Shown: positions 52,006-61,261, counted from the first letter of the stretch. The stretch is 64,000 bases of DNA from Rickettsia endosymbiont of Pseudomimeciton antennatum (GCA_020881195.1 JAJIYL010000032.1:1-64000); one strand, 5' to 3'. Notes: a model not told the origin generated them from the letters alone. Numbers and translations are program-made.

Positions 52006-53136
52006 ATGTTGACGACAAAATCACCAACTAGATTGACTTATGCAGGAAGTCTATTAGAGCAGGCTGTCAAATTTATAAAATCTGGTAATATAGTAGCATT
52101 TCCCACAGAAACAGTATACGGACTTGGGGCAGATGCTAGTAACGAACAAGCTTGCCAGAAGATTTTTAAGATAAAAAAGCGTCCAAACATAAATCCTCTG
52201 ATTGTCCATGTGGCAACCATGAACCAGGCTAAAACTATTGGGGAATTTAATGCAGATGCTTTAAAATTAAGTGAGGTATTTTGGCCAGGACCCTTATCGA
52301 TTGTTGTACCATTAAAAAGTGGGGCAAATATAGCTGAATCAGTATTATCCGGGCTGACAACAGTTGCACTCCGTATGCCATCACATAATATGGCTTTGGA
52401 GCTAATAAGAAAATCTGGCACACCGATAGCAGCACCTAGTGCTAACCCATCCGGTTACATAAGTAGCACTACTTTAGAACATGTGAAAGAGCATTTTGCA
52501 AATGACAAAGATATTTTTATTTTAGAAGATAATTCAAGACTTTCTGCAAAACTCGCTTATGCACAAGGATTTGAAGGAGACGCGGAACGCAGAACCGCAG
52601 CGTACTCTAATGTACGTGAGGATTCGAGTACCGCATCATTGTCCAAATTACCAGCAGAAGTAGAGTTTTGCAGAAAGTCTAGTGACTATAAGTGTCAATA
52701 TGGTATAGAATCAACCATAGTAGATAGTACTACTAATAACTTAACTATTCTGCGAGATGGCTTTATTACGTTGGAAACATTAGAAAAAGTTCTTGGTAAG
52801 AAACTAGATAGAACATCTAGCTTGATGGAAATTAAAGCTCCAGGTATGATGAATAAACATTACTCACCAAGAGTTAAAGTAAGATTGAATGCAGAGAGTT
52901 TAAAACCTAATGAGGTAGGTCTTAATTTTGCTAATAGTAAGCTAGAAGGTAAATTTTCGCTTAATTTAAGTTTAACTGGAGACTTAATTATCGCTGCTAG
53001 CAACTTATTTGCCAGTCTTAGAATATTGGATAATTACGCAGAATTAAATGGATTAGTAATTGCCGTTGCTTCTATCCCAGAAGTTGGCATCGGCGTTGCA
53101 ATCAATGATAGACTGAAAAGGGCGGCAATAAAATGA
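52006..53136 (+). CDS. L-threonylcarbamoyladenylate synthase (Sua5/TsaC) with RPE-derived N-terminus and an internal in-frame RPE
   Basis: QAVKFIKSGNIVAFPTETVYGLGADASNEQACQKIFKIKKRP, IAAPSANPSGYISST, YGIESTIVDST, TILRDGFI; Sua5 C-terminal domain PGMMNKHYSPR. Confidence 0.92.
   Translation: MLTTKSPTRLTYAGSLLEQAVKFIKSGNIVAFPTETVYGLGADASNEQACQKIFKIKKRPNINPLIVHVATMNQAKTIGEFNADALKLSEVFWPGPLSIVVPLKSGANIAESVLSGLTTVALRMPSHNMALELIRKSGTPIAAPSANPSGYISSTTLEHVKEHFANDKDIFILEDNSRLSAKLAYAQGFEGDAERRTAAYSNVREDSSTASLSKLPAEVEFCRKSSDYKCQYGIESTIVDSTTNNLTILRDGFITLETLEKVLGKKLDRTSSLMEIKAPGMMNKHYSPRVKVRLNAESLKPNEVGLNFANSKLEGKFSLNLSLTGDLIIAASNLFASLRILDNYAELNGLVIAVASIPEVGIGVAINDRLKRAAIK
52009..52055 (+). repeat. RPE half-element at the 5' end of the Sua5-like gene
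   Basis: acgacaaaatcaccaactagattgacttatgcaggaagtcta matches the right half of the 23460 and (reverse complement) 48636/42203 copies. Confidence 0.88.
52536..52682 (+). repeat. RPE-like element in-frame within the Sua5-like gene
   Basis: agactttctgcaaaactc...gagttttgcagaaagtct perfect arms; encodes [49 protein letters not shown]. Confidence 0.92.
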
Positions 53137-54044
53137 CCTCAATATTTACTAAATTAAAGCAGGTATTAGTCAATAGTTCAAATAAAATATCTTCAGGCAT
53201 TGACCAAATATTTTATAAAAAAAAACTAGATGAGCAAACTTTAGATGAACTAGAGGAGTTGTTAATATCTGCAGATATAACTGCCTCTGTAGCAATAGAG
53301 CTTGTCAGCAAGCTAAAAGCTATCAAATTTGACAAAGAAGTAACTAGTCTAGTAATCAAAGAACAACTTGCTAACATTATCGAACAACTATTGATAAAGA
53401 CTAATAAGAGCTTTGAATTGCACGATAAAAAGCTTAATGTTATACTAGTTTGCGGTGTTAATGGTTCAGGGAAAACTACTACAATAGGAAAGCTGGCAAG
53501 CATTTATCGTAGACAGGGTAAGAAAGTAGCAATTGCTGCCTGTGATACATTTAGAGCCGCTGCTGTTAGTCAATTATCAAGCTGGGCTGATAGAAGTGAT
53601 TCGATATTTATCAGTGGCGAAGAGTCAGCTGATCCTGCTAGTGTTGCTTATCTTGCTATGCAATCTTCAATAAAAAACGATGTTGATATATTATTTATTG
53701 ATACAGCTGGGAGATTACATAACAAGAAGAATCTGATGGAAGAACTTGCCAAAATTGTTAGGGTTATTAAGAAGCTTGATGATACAGCTCCTCACCATAG
53801 TATATTAGTAATTGATGCAACCACTGGACAAAATGTATATAATCAAGTCGAACAATTTACCGCTATTGCTAACATAACAAGTTTGATAGTTACTAAATTA
53901 GACGGTACAGCAAAAGCTGGTGTAGTTGTTGGTGTCGTGCAAAAATTTGCCTTACCGGTATGTTTTTTAGGGATAGGAGAGAAGATAGACGATCTAAAGC
54001 CGTTTGATCCGGCGGCATTTGCTAGTAGTTTAGTAGGAAATTAA
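53133..54044 (+). CDS. ftsY: Signal recognition particle receptor FtsY
   Basis: VILVCGVNGSGKTTTIGKLASIYRRQGKKVAIAACDTFRAAAVSQL, FIDTAGRLHNKKNLMEEL, VTKLDGTAKAGVVVGV, GIGEKIDDLKPFD. Confidence 0.97.
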   Translation: MTSIFTKLKQVLVNSSNKISSGIDQIFYKKKLDEQTLDELEELLISADITASVAIELVSKLKAIKFDKEVTSLVIKEQLANIIEQLLIKTNKSFELHDKKLNVILVCGVNGSGKTTTIGKLASIYRRQGKKVAIAACDTFRAAAVSQLSSWADRSDSIFISGEESADPASVAYLAMQSSIKNDVDILFIDTAGRLHNKKNLMEELAKIVRVIKKLDDTAPHHSILVIDATTGQNVYNQVEQFTAIANITSLIVTKLDGTAKAGVVVGVVQKFALPVCFLGIGEKIDDLKPFDPAAFASSLVGN

Positions 54045-54056
54045 CTAGGTTTCTTA

Positions 54057-54203
54057 ATAGACCTCTTGCAAAACTCGCTTATGCTGAGGAATTTGCAGGA
54101 GACACGGAACGGAGAACCGCAGCGTACTCAAGTGTACGTGAGGATTCGAGTACCGGATCGACGAACAAATTACCAGCATAAGTAGAGTTTTGCAAGAGGT
54201 CTA
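54057..54203 (+). repeat. RPE-like element filling the ftsY-cca intergenic gap
   Basis: tagacctcttgcaaaactcgc...gagttttgcaagaggtcta perfect arms; ends directly at the ATG of the next gene. Confidence 0.93.
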
Positions 54204-55409
54204 ATGAATGTTATAACAAGAAAATTATCTATCCAATCCAATTATTACAAAGAAATTTTGTCAATAATTAAACTAGGTGGTGGAGTGGCTAGAATTGTCG
54301 GAGGAGCCGTTCGTGATGCTATTCTTGGTGTAGTTAATTATGATATTGATATAGCAACCAATTTATTACCAGAGCAAGTAACAGATATTTTATCAACAGC
54401 CAACATTAAAGTCATCCCTACTGGCATAAAATACGGTACAGTTACGGCTTTACTACATAATGAAAAATTTGAGATTACTACACTTAGAAAAGATATAAAA
54501 TGTGATGGTCGACACACAGAAGTCATGTTTACTAATGATTTTATGGAGGATGCTGTTAGAAGAGATTTTACTATTAATGCCTTAAGCTATTGTCCGTTTG
54601 AGCATAAAATTTACGATTATTTTGGTGGAATAGATGATTTACGAGAATCTAAGGTAATATTTATCGGACAGGCATTTGAACGGATTCAAGAAGATTTTTT
54701 ACGTATTTTACGATTTTTCCGTTTTTCCTGCTATTATGCAACAGAGTTGGATTCTAGCGGGCTAAATGCCTGTATTAAATTGCGAGAAAACCTTAAATTA
54801 CTATCAAAAGAACGGGTAAAATGGGAGATGGATAAATTAATTGTCTCAGATAATAGTCCTAATATTTTACAGCAAATGTTTGATAATGGCATATTGCAAA
54901 TAATATTACCAGTTAGTAAGTTTGATAAAAAACCTTTGATGGAAGGAATTAGTTTCGGTTTTTTAGAGCCTTACGCTAGATATTCACTATTATTTTATCA
55001 CATAAAGGACCTGCCACTAAGTGATTTACTAAATTTAAAATTCTCCCGACAACAAGCAATCAAAATCATTACTATACTTAGATTTGTTAATAAAGAAATC
55101 AACGAATTTACCTTAAGAGAAATTTGGTGGGAAACTGCTGATTATCCGGATGATTATCTGCAATATATAAATATTCTAGTATCATTAGGCAAATTAAATA
55201 GAGCTACAGCAAACAAATTTCTAGATACATACCAATCCAAACCCCGACCAATATTCCCAGTAAATGGGCATGACTTGCAGAAAATAAATATTCATGGTAA
55301 AGATGTTGGCATAGTAATAAACAGATTAAACAAATCTTGGATAGCAAGCAATTTTACGCTTAATAAGCATCAATTACTTGCATTATACTCAAATGATTTG
55401 AAGAATTAG
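54204..55409 (+). CDS. CCA tRNA nucleotidyltransferase / poly(A) polymerase family
   Basis: GGVARIVGGAVRDAILGVVNYDIDIATNLLPEQV, EDAVRRDFTINALSY, RILRFFRFSCYYA. Confidence 0.95.
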   Translation: MNVITRKLSIQSNYYKEILSIIKLGGGVARIVGGAVRDAILGVVNYDIDIATNLLPEQVTDILSTANIKVIPTGIKYGTVTALLHNEKFEITTLRKDIKCDGRHTEVMFTNDFMEDAVRRDFTINALSYCPFEHKIYDYFGGIDDLRESKVIFIGQAFERIQEDFLRILRFFRFSCYYATELDSSGLNACIKLRENLKLLSKERVKWEMDKLIVSDNSPNILQQMFDNGILQIILPVSKFDKKPLMEGISFGFLEPYARYSLLFYHIKDLPLSDLLNLKFSRQQAIKIITILRFVNKEINEFTLREIWWETADYPDDYLQYINILVSLGKLNRATANKFLDTYQSKPRPIFPVNGHDLQKINIHGKDVGIVINRLNKSWIASNFTLNKHQLLALYSNDLKN

Positions 55410-55514
55410 AATAATTATTATACAATGAATGATTAGCATTAATTAAAGTGTTAAAAAAAATAAGTCATAAAATAAAAACTTCAAAAGAATTAAGCTATTA
55501 GATACAGAGTTAAT

Positions 55515-55955
55515 ATGACTATACTTAGTAACGTAGAAAAACCTCGTTGGTTATATCGTTTTGATAATTTTAAACGTGCTTTTGCTTTACTACGTGAGGC
55601 TATATATACAATGCAAGAACGTAAGGTAAGCCAGTTAGAACAAGAAGGAATTATTCAACGTTTTGAATATACATGGGAATTGACCTGGAAAGTACTTAAA
55701 GATTATCTGGAATATAAAGGTGTTATACTGGAAACCATTACCCCAGCTGCTGTAATTAAAGCATCAATAGCTGCTAACTTAATCAAGAATGGTGAAATAT
55801 GGATGGATGCTCTAGACTCTCGTAATAAAATGGCACATACTTATGACTTTAAAAAATTTGAGAAGATTATTATAGATATTGAAAAAAATTATTATCCTGA
55901 ATTAGAGAACATGAATCTAAAAATGTTGGAATTTGCAGCAGAATATAGAAGGTAA
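55515..55955 (+). CDS. HEPN-domain (HI0074/HepT-like) toxin component
   Basis: RFDNFKRAFALLREAI...GIIQRFEYTWELTWKVLKDYL...ALDSRNKMAHTYD with RX4HXY motif (RNKMAHTY). Confidence 0.9.
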   Translation: MTILSNVEKPRWLYRFDNFKRAFALLREAIYTMQERKVSQLEQEGIIQRFEYTWELTWKVLKDYLEYKGVILETITPAAVIKASIAANLIKNGEIWMDALDSRNKMAHTYDFKKFEKIIIDIEKNYYPELENMNLKMLEFAAEYRR

Positions 55956-55957
55956 AC

Positions 55958-56284
55958 ATGTCTAACCATGGATTAAGCACCAAACAATTAAATACACTGC
56001 GTAGTATTTTGTTGCCCTTCTCAGAGAAAATCGATCGCGTTGGTTTATTTGGTTCACGTGCTACTGGTCTTTACCGTCCTAACTCCGATATTGACCTAGT
56101 AATTTATGGCTCACTTGATGAGAAGACTATGGATCGTATATTTACGCTACTTAATGACAGTAATTTACCAGTCAAAATAGACTTGCAAGTTTATGATTTG
56201 ATCACCTGTTCTCCTCTTAAGGATCATATTGATAATAATATGTTGTTGTTATTTACACATGATCATTTTACAGATGAAACTTAA
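55958..56284 (+). CDS. Minimal nucleotidyltransferase (MNT/MntA-like) antitoxin component
   Basis: VGLFGSRATGLYRPNSDIDLVIYG with GSX10DXD motif; starts 2 nt after the HEPN gene ends. Confidence 0.92.
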   Translation: MSNHGLSTKQLNTLRSILLPFSEKIDRVGLFGSRATGLYRPNSDIDLVIYGSLDEKTMDRIFTLLNDSNLPVKIDLQVYDLITCSPLKDHIDNNMLLLFTHDHFTDET

Positions 56285-56354
56285 CGTTTTTCATAGTACA
56301 CTAACATCTATTACCAATCAGATTTTTTATTCATCATAAAAAAATTAAAAAAAA

Positions 56355-57227
56355 ATGAAAATTAATATTAGTGCTAGCATTTTTATTGCTATAATTATCA
56401 TATTATTTAATTATGGAGCTTTTGCTAATGTTGTATACTCAAATTCTTTAAAGCAGAAGAGTATAAAAATTGTTACTAGCATAACTCCACTAGCAAGCAT
56501 TATAGCGATGTTAGTGAAAGACCAAGCAGAAATTGTCGCTATTGCCAATAACAATGATTGCCCGCATCATTACCATTTGAGACCTAGTGATCTTAAAAAA
56601 GTCAAAGATGCAGATATTGTATTTTATATAGATGAACAATTTGATGGCTTTGCTGGCAAATTAATGAATGGTCATAGTAAAAATGTCATTAAAATTAGTA
56701 ATTTTAATGGGCTAAGAGTTATTAGTAATAATTCTTATGATAATTGGCATATTTGGCTTGATTTAGGTAATGTAAAATTATTATTAGAACAATTATTTCA
56801 GATATTATCCCAAAGATTTCCTGAAATTAGTTCAGCTATTTACCAAAATCTTGATGAGGCAAAAAAACAAATAGATGATCTGGCAAAAATCAAACATCAA
56901 AGATTAGCGTCTTTAACAGATGTGATCTTGCTTAGTGATAGTTTAGAATATTTTTTTGATAATAACCAAAAAAATGTTGCAAAATTATATAGCTCTGATC
57001 AAAAAAGCCTTAGATATATCAGTAATCTTGGGCAATTGTTAAGCATGTCCAATAGTAAATGTTTGCTACTAAGTACGGAACAAGATGTTGCTCTTTATAA
57101 AAATTTTAAAGTAGAGGTAGTGGAAGTGGAAAGTGAGAATTGGAGAATGACTAACATCAGTAGTGATTTATTTTATAATCAATATTTAAAGATAATTAAT
57201 CAAGTGTCTAAATGCTTAAATTACTAA
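56355..57227 (+). CDS. znuA: Zinc/metal ABC transporter substrate-binding protein (ZnuA-like)
   Basis: Signal peptide; KIVTSITPLASIIAMLVKDQAEIVAIANNNDCPHHYHLRPSDLKKVKDADIVFYID; NWHIWLD. Confidence 0.9.
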   Translation: MKINISASIFIAIIIILFNYGAFANVVYSNSLKQKSIKIVTSITPLASIIAMLVKDQAEIVAIANNNDCPHHYHLRPSDLKKVKDADIVFYIDEQFDGFAGKLMNGHSKNVIKISNFNGLRVISNNSYDNWHIWLDLGNVKLLLEQLFQILSQRFPEISSAIYQNLDEAKKQIDDLAKIKHQRLASLTDVILLSDSLEYFFDNNQKNVAKLYSSDQKSLRYISNLGQLLSMSNSKCLLLSTEQDVALYKNFKVEVVEVESENWRMTNISSDLFYNQYLKIINQVSKCLNY

Positions 57228-57913
57228 ACCCTTATTTTTTTAGTAAGTTAGTACGAACCATGCTACCATTATTGCTAGTTTCAATGTTGGTAATAATGGG
57301 GTTGGGGTTATACCAAGCTTTGATAATCTCGCCACCAGATTACCAACAAGGTGATATGGTCAGGATTATGTATGTTCATGTACCATCGTCTTGGATGGCA
57401 CTAGGGATTTATACATTTATAGCTATTTGTAGCTTGTCTAACCTAGTATGGAAGACTAAAATGTCATTCTTAATGGCAGTGGCAGCTGCCCCTATTGGTG
57501 CAGTTTTTTGCATGATTAGTATGGTTACAGGAGCATTATGGGGAAAGCCTATTTGGGGAACCTGGTGGGTTTGGGATGCTAGACTTACCTCAATGTTCGT
57601 ACTATTCTTACTCTATTTAAGTTATATCGTAGTGGTGAATAGTGGCGATAGAATAAGCCGTACTGAAAAACCAGCTTCGGTGATTGCTCTGATTGGTTTT
57701 ATCAATGTTCCCATAGTAAAATTTTCGGTAAATATTTGGTATAGTTTACACCAGCCAGCAAGTGTTTTAAGGCTAGGTAGCCCGACTATTGATAATTCTA
57801 TGTTATTGCCCTTAGTGCTAATGTTTATAAGTAGCATACTATATTTTCTATTAGTTTTAGGTTTGAGATCTTGTGTTTTAATCGCTAAGTTCAAGGAGTA
57901 TGAAAATTTATGA
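57212..57913 (+). CDS. ccmC: Heme exporter/chaperone CcmC
   Basis: [44 protein letters not shown] (WWD motif), [13 protein letters not shown]-like [17 protein letters not shown]. Confidence 0.95.
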   Translation: MLKLLNPYFFSKLVRTMLPLLLVSMLVIMGLGLYQALIISPPDYQQGDMVRIMYVHVPSSWMALGIYTFIAICSLSNLVWKTKMSFLMAVAAAPIGAVFCMISMVTGALWGKPIWGTWWVWDARLTSMFVLFLLYLSYIVVVNSGDRISRTEKPASVIALIGFINVPIVKFSVNIWYSLHQPASVLRLGSPTIDNSMLLPLVLMFISSILYFLLVLGLRSCVLIAKFKEYENL

Positions 57914-58230
57914 CTTATGTTGTTACCGATGAATGCATAAAATGTAAATATACTGATTGTGTAGAAGTATGTCCTGTCGATTGCTTCTATGAAGGTGAAT
58001 TAATGTTGGTAATTAATCCCGACGAATGTATTGATTGTGGAGTGTGTGAGATTGAGTGTCCAGTTAAAGCTATTAAGCCCGAGTCAGAACAGTTGATTGA
58101 CTGGATAGAGAGAGCTAAATTTTTTTCCAGCAAATGGCCAAATATTACGGTTAAAAAACCAGCTTTACCGAATGCAGATAAATATCATGACGAGAAAAAT
58201 AAGTTTGAGAAATATATGGGGGAAGTCTAG
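57910..58230 (+). CDS. fdxA: Ferredoxin FdxA (3Fe-4S/4Fe-4S)
   Basis: [55 protein letters not shown]. Confidence 0.95.
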   Translation: MTYVVTDECIKCKYTDCVEVCPVDCFYEGELMLVINPDECIDCGVCEIECPVKAIKPESEQLIDWIERAKFFSSKWPNITVKKPALPNADKYHDEKNKFEKYMGEV

Positions 58231-58377
58231 TACTACAGTTGTAAATTAATTTATGTTAGGGAATTTGTAGGAGACACGGAACGGAGAACCGCAGCGTACT
58301 TAGATGTACGTGAGGATTCGAGTACCGGATCGACGCCCAAATTACCAACAGAAATTAATTTACAACTGTAGTACTAG
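58227..58377 (+). repeat. RPE-like element with unrelated 26-bp terminal arms
   Basis: ctagtactacagttgtaaattaattt...aaattaatttacaactgtagtactag perfect inverted arms around the common core aggagacacggaacggagaaccgcagcgtact. Confidence 0.9.
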
Positions 58378-58424
58378 GTTCTGCTCGCAATGACCCAATT
58401 TGCTATGGATAAATACTAATCTGG

Positions 58425-59477
58425 TTAGCTATAACTATCATCAGTCCTAACCGAAACTATCACAGACATTCCTGGCATCAAATTACTAGTACCATTTTTA
58501 GGAATCTCAAAATCTATTAGTACAGGAATCCGTTGAACAATCTTAGTAAAATTACCAGTTGCATTATCACTGGGAATTAGACTAAATTTCGAGCCGGTAG
58601 CTGGTGATATGTTACGTATTCTACCATATATAACCTTTTTGGGTAAAGAATCAAACTGTAATTTAACTTTTTGCCCTGGCTGGAATTTAGCAATTTGTGT
58701 TTCTTTAAAATTAGCTTTTACATATATTCGTTCATCCTGTACAACAAAAAATAATACCCTACCCGGGCTAATGAAATTTCCTACCTGCAAACTACTATTT
58801 GCTATTATTCCGTTAACCGGAGCTCTAATTTTGGTATTTACTAAACTCCTGGCTACTATATTTTTATCTTGCAATAACCCTTTCAATTTTTCTCCTTCAG
58901 CAGTTTTTTGCAAAGCTAAAAGTAGCAATTTCTGCTGGGCAATTTGTAAGTTTAACTTTGCCTGATTATAATCAGTTTTTGCTTTAGTAAAAGACATTCT
59001 AGATTCATCTAATGTCTTCTTACTAGAGAAATTCTCTTTGTTAAGCTCTTGAGCTCTTGTATAATCAGCTGAATTAATTTCCAAATTTGTACTAGCAAAA
59101 TCAACAGCCTCTTTACTTTGCTGCAAAGTAAATTGAGCTATTAAAGCTTTTTGTTCTATGATTTCTATATTTTTAATAGATGCATTAATAGAAGCTTCAA
59201 GCGAAGCAAGGCGTGACTTATAATCCTGATCATTGATCTCAGCAATAATCTCCCCTTCTTTTACCCTCATATTATCTGAAATCAATACATTCTTAATCAC
59301 TCCATTAATCTCAGAGCTAACGCTAGATATGTCTGCCTCAATATACGCATTATCAGTCGACTCTGTATGACTCCAAATGTAGATATTATAAGCTAGATAC
59401 ACAACTATTGCACTGAACAAAACTAGAAAATATTTATAAAATGGATGAGACTTATATTTTTCAAAGACTTCTAACAT
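58425..59477 (-). CDS. HlyD-family secretion protein (EmrA-like)
   Basis: SHTESTDNAYIEADISSVSSEINGVIKNVLISDNMRVKEGEIIAEINDQDY; KIRAPVNGIIANSSLQVGNFISPGRVLFFVV. Confidence 0.92.
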   Translation of the reverse strand: MLEVFEKYKSHPFYKYFLVLFSAIVVYLAYNIYIWSHTESTDNAYIEADISSVSSEINGVIKNVLISDNMRVKEGEIIAEINDQDYKSRLASLEASINASIKNIEIIEQKALIAQFTLQQSKEAVDFASTNLEINSADYTRAQELNKENFSSKKTLDESRMSFTKAKTDYNQAKLNLQIAQQKLLLLALQKTAEGEKLKGLLQDKNIVARSLVNTKIRAPVNGIIANSSLQVGNFISPGRVLFFVVQDERIYVKANFKETQIAKFQPGQKVKLQFDSLPKKVIYGRIRNISPATGSKFSLIPSDNATGNFTKIVQRIPVLIDFEIPKNGTSNLMPGMSVIVSVRTDDSYS

Positions 59478-59480
59478 AAT

Positions 59481-60242
59481 TTAAATTTTCTTACTAATAA
59501 AACAGCAAATTGGTATAGACAACATATATATAAAGGCAATGAAGGGTAACAAATGCCATGGATACATAATAAAACTTATGATGATAACAGCAAATATCAT
59601 CATTGCTAATGATAAATATTCGTGTTTTATCTTAATATTTTTTGTTGAAAATGTTGCTAACCTACTGGCAAGTAGAAAAGCAATTACCACAATATATAAA
59701 TCTATCATAATGGTATGTGTACGAATATTAATACCTAAAATGCTACTCACTTCAAAATCCAAAATCATTGGTATTAGAGCAAGTAAAGCTCCACAAGGTG
59801 CAGGTACACCAGTAAAAAAATATTCTAACTTCTTATTATCTGCCTCATGAAAAATAGCAGTATTAAACCTTGCAAGCCTTAATGCCATGCATACAATAAA
59901 TAACAATATAGACCCCCATGAGAACACTTTATATTCATATTGCTGAAAAGACCATAAATATACAAGGCAAGCCGGCACTACCCCAAAATTAGCAAAATCA
60001 CATAATGAGTCCAGTTCAGCACCAAAAGGACTAGTAGCATTTAGCATCCTTGCTACCCTACCATCAATTCCATCTATTATAGCAGCAACCAAAGTACAAT
60101 ATACAGCCTTTTCCCATCTACCATCCAATCCAAATTCAATGGCACTAACACCAACCACAAGACCCAATAAAGTGATAAAATTAGGAAGTAATTTTATAAA
60201 TGGAATTGGTTTTGTTATTCTAACTTTGTGTATTTTAAGCAA
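59481..60242 (-). CDS. pssA: CDP-diacylglycerol-serine O-phosphatidyltransferase
   Basis: LLPNFITLLGLVVG, DGIDGRVARMLNATSPFGAELDSLCDFANFGVVPA (CDP-alcohol PTase motif). Confidence 0.95.
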   Translation of the reverse strand: MLKIHKVRITKPIPFIKLLPNFITLLGLVVGVSAIEFGLDGRWEKAVYCTLVAAIIDGIDGRVARMLNATSPFGAELDSLCDFANFGVVPACLVYLWSFQQYEYKVFSWGSILLFIVCMALRLARFNTAIFHEADNKKLEYFFTGVPAPCGALLALIPMILDFEVSSILGINIRTHTIMIDLYIVVIAFLLASRLATFSTKNIKIKHEYLSLAMMIFAVIIISFIMYPWHLLPFIAFIYMLSIPICCFISKKI

Positions 60243-60287
60243 TTTATACCTATATACTTATTAAATAGTAGCAAGAGTCTTATAGCT

Positions 60288-60522
60288 GGCGTCATGGCTC
60301 AGAGCTACTTTAGTAGCATTGATGCAATCCATATGATAAGCTTCATGGATTGCCACGCTCACATACGTTCGCTCGCAATGACATACATGCAACCCAAACG
60401 TCATTGCGAGGAGTACACAAACCTCAGATGTCATTGCGAGGAGCTACTTTAGTAGCGACGAAGCAATCCATATAACAAACTTCATGGATTGCCACGCTCA
60501 CGTACGTTCGCTCGCAATGACG
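60288..60522. repeat. Tandem cluster of CATTGCGAGG/CATGGCTCAGAG-family palindromes
   Basis: gcgtcatggctcagagctactttagtagc...ggattgccacgctcacatacgttcgctcgcaatgacat, then cgtcattgcgaggagtacacaaacctcaga and a second full copy gtcattgcgaggagctactttagtagcgacgaagcaatcc...ctcgcaatgacg. Confidence 0.85.
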
Positions 60523-60556
60523 CCAGAAGGTGAATTGCCACGACCATTACATTTTG

Positions 60557-61261
60557 TTACCTTCTTTCAAATTTAAGTTCAGATGTTTTCTTGATCCTAA
60601 AATCAGCAATAATAGTTTCTCCACCAACTGCAGTCTGTCCCTCGCTAACACAAAGTGCAGTTTTAAGTGGTAAATAAACGTCAGCTCTACTACCAAAGCG
60701 GATAATACCATATCTATCCCCAATTCTAACCTCAGTATCTTCTTCTAAATCACATAATATTCTTCTGGCTATTAATCCTGCTATTTGTACAAAAGCAATT
60801 TTATGACCATTATTTGTTTCCATTAAAACAGATTGACGTTCGTTATATATACTTGCTTTATCAAAAGAAGCATTGAAAAACTTTCCCGGATTATAATGTA
60901 GAGATAAAATCTTGCCATTAGCCGGGATACGATTTACATGAATATTAAAAATATTCAAAAAAATGCTAACTCTAATCATTTCCTGATCACCAAGACCAAG
61001 TTCTATCGGTGGAGCTGCTTCAGTTATTTTATGCACTATTCCATCTGCTGGACTGACTACCAAATCGTCACTAATAGGGGTAAGGCGATCTGGATTTCTA
61101 AAAAAATATATACACCAAATCGTTATAACTAATCCTATATATCCAAAGGTAGTAGGAACGGTAATAAAAAGTAGAAAAGTCACCACTGCAGAACTTACAA
61201 TAAATATGTAGCCTTCTCGATGAATAATATTTGAAAAATCATTATACTGCTTCATTCTCAC
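60557..61261 (-). CDS. psd: Phosphatidylserine decarboxylase proenzyme
   Basis: [46 protein letters not shown] (GS autocleavage region). Confidence 0.95.
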   Translation of the reverse strand: MRMKQYNDFSNIIHREGYIFIVSSAVVTFLLFITVPTTFGYIGLVITIWCIYFFRNPDRLTPISDDLVVSPADGIVHKITEAAPPIELGLGDQEMIRVSIFLNIFNIHVNRIPANGKILSLHYNPGKFFNASFDKASIYNERQSVLMETNNGHKIAFVQIAGLIARRILCDLEEDTEVRIGDRYGIIRFGSRADVYLPLKTALCVSEGQTAVGGETIIADFRIKKTSELKFERR

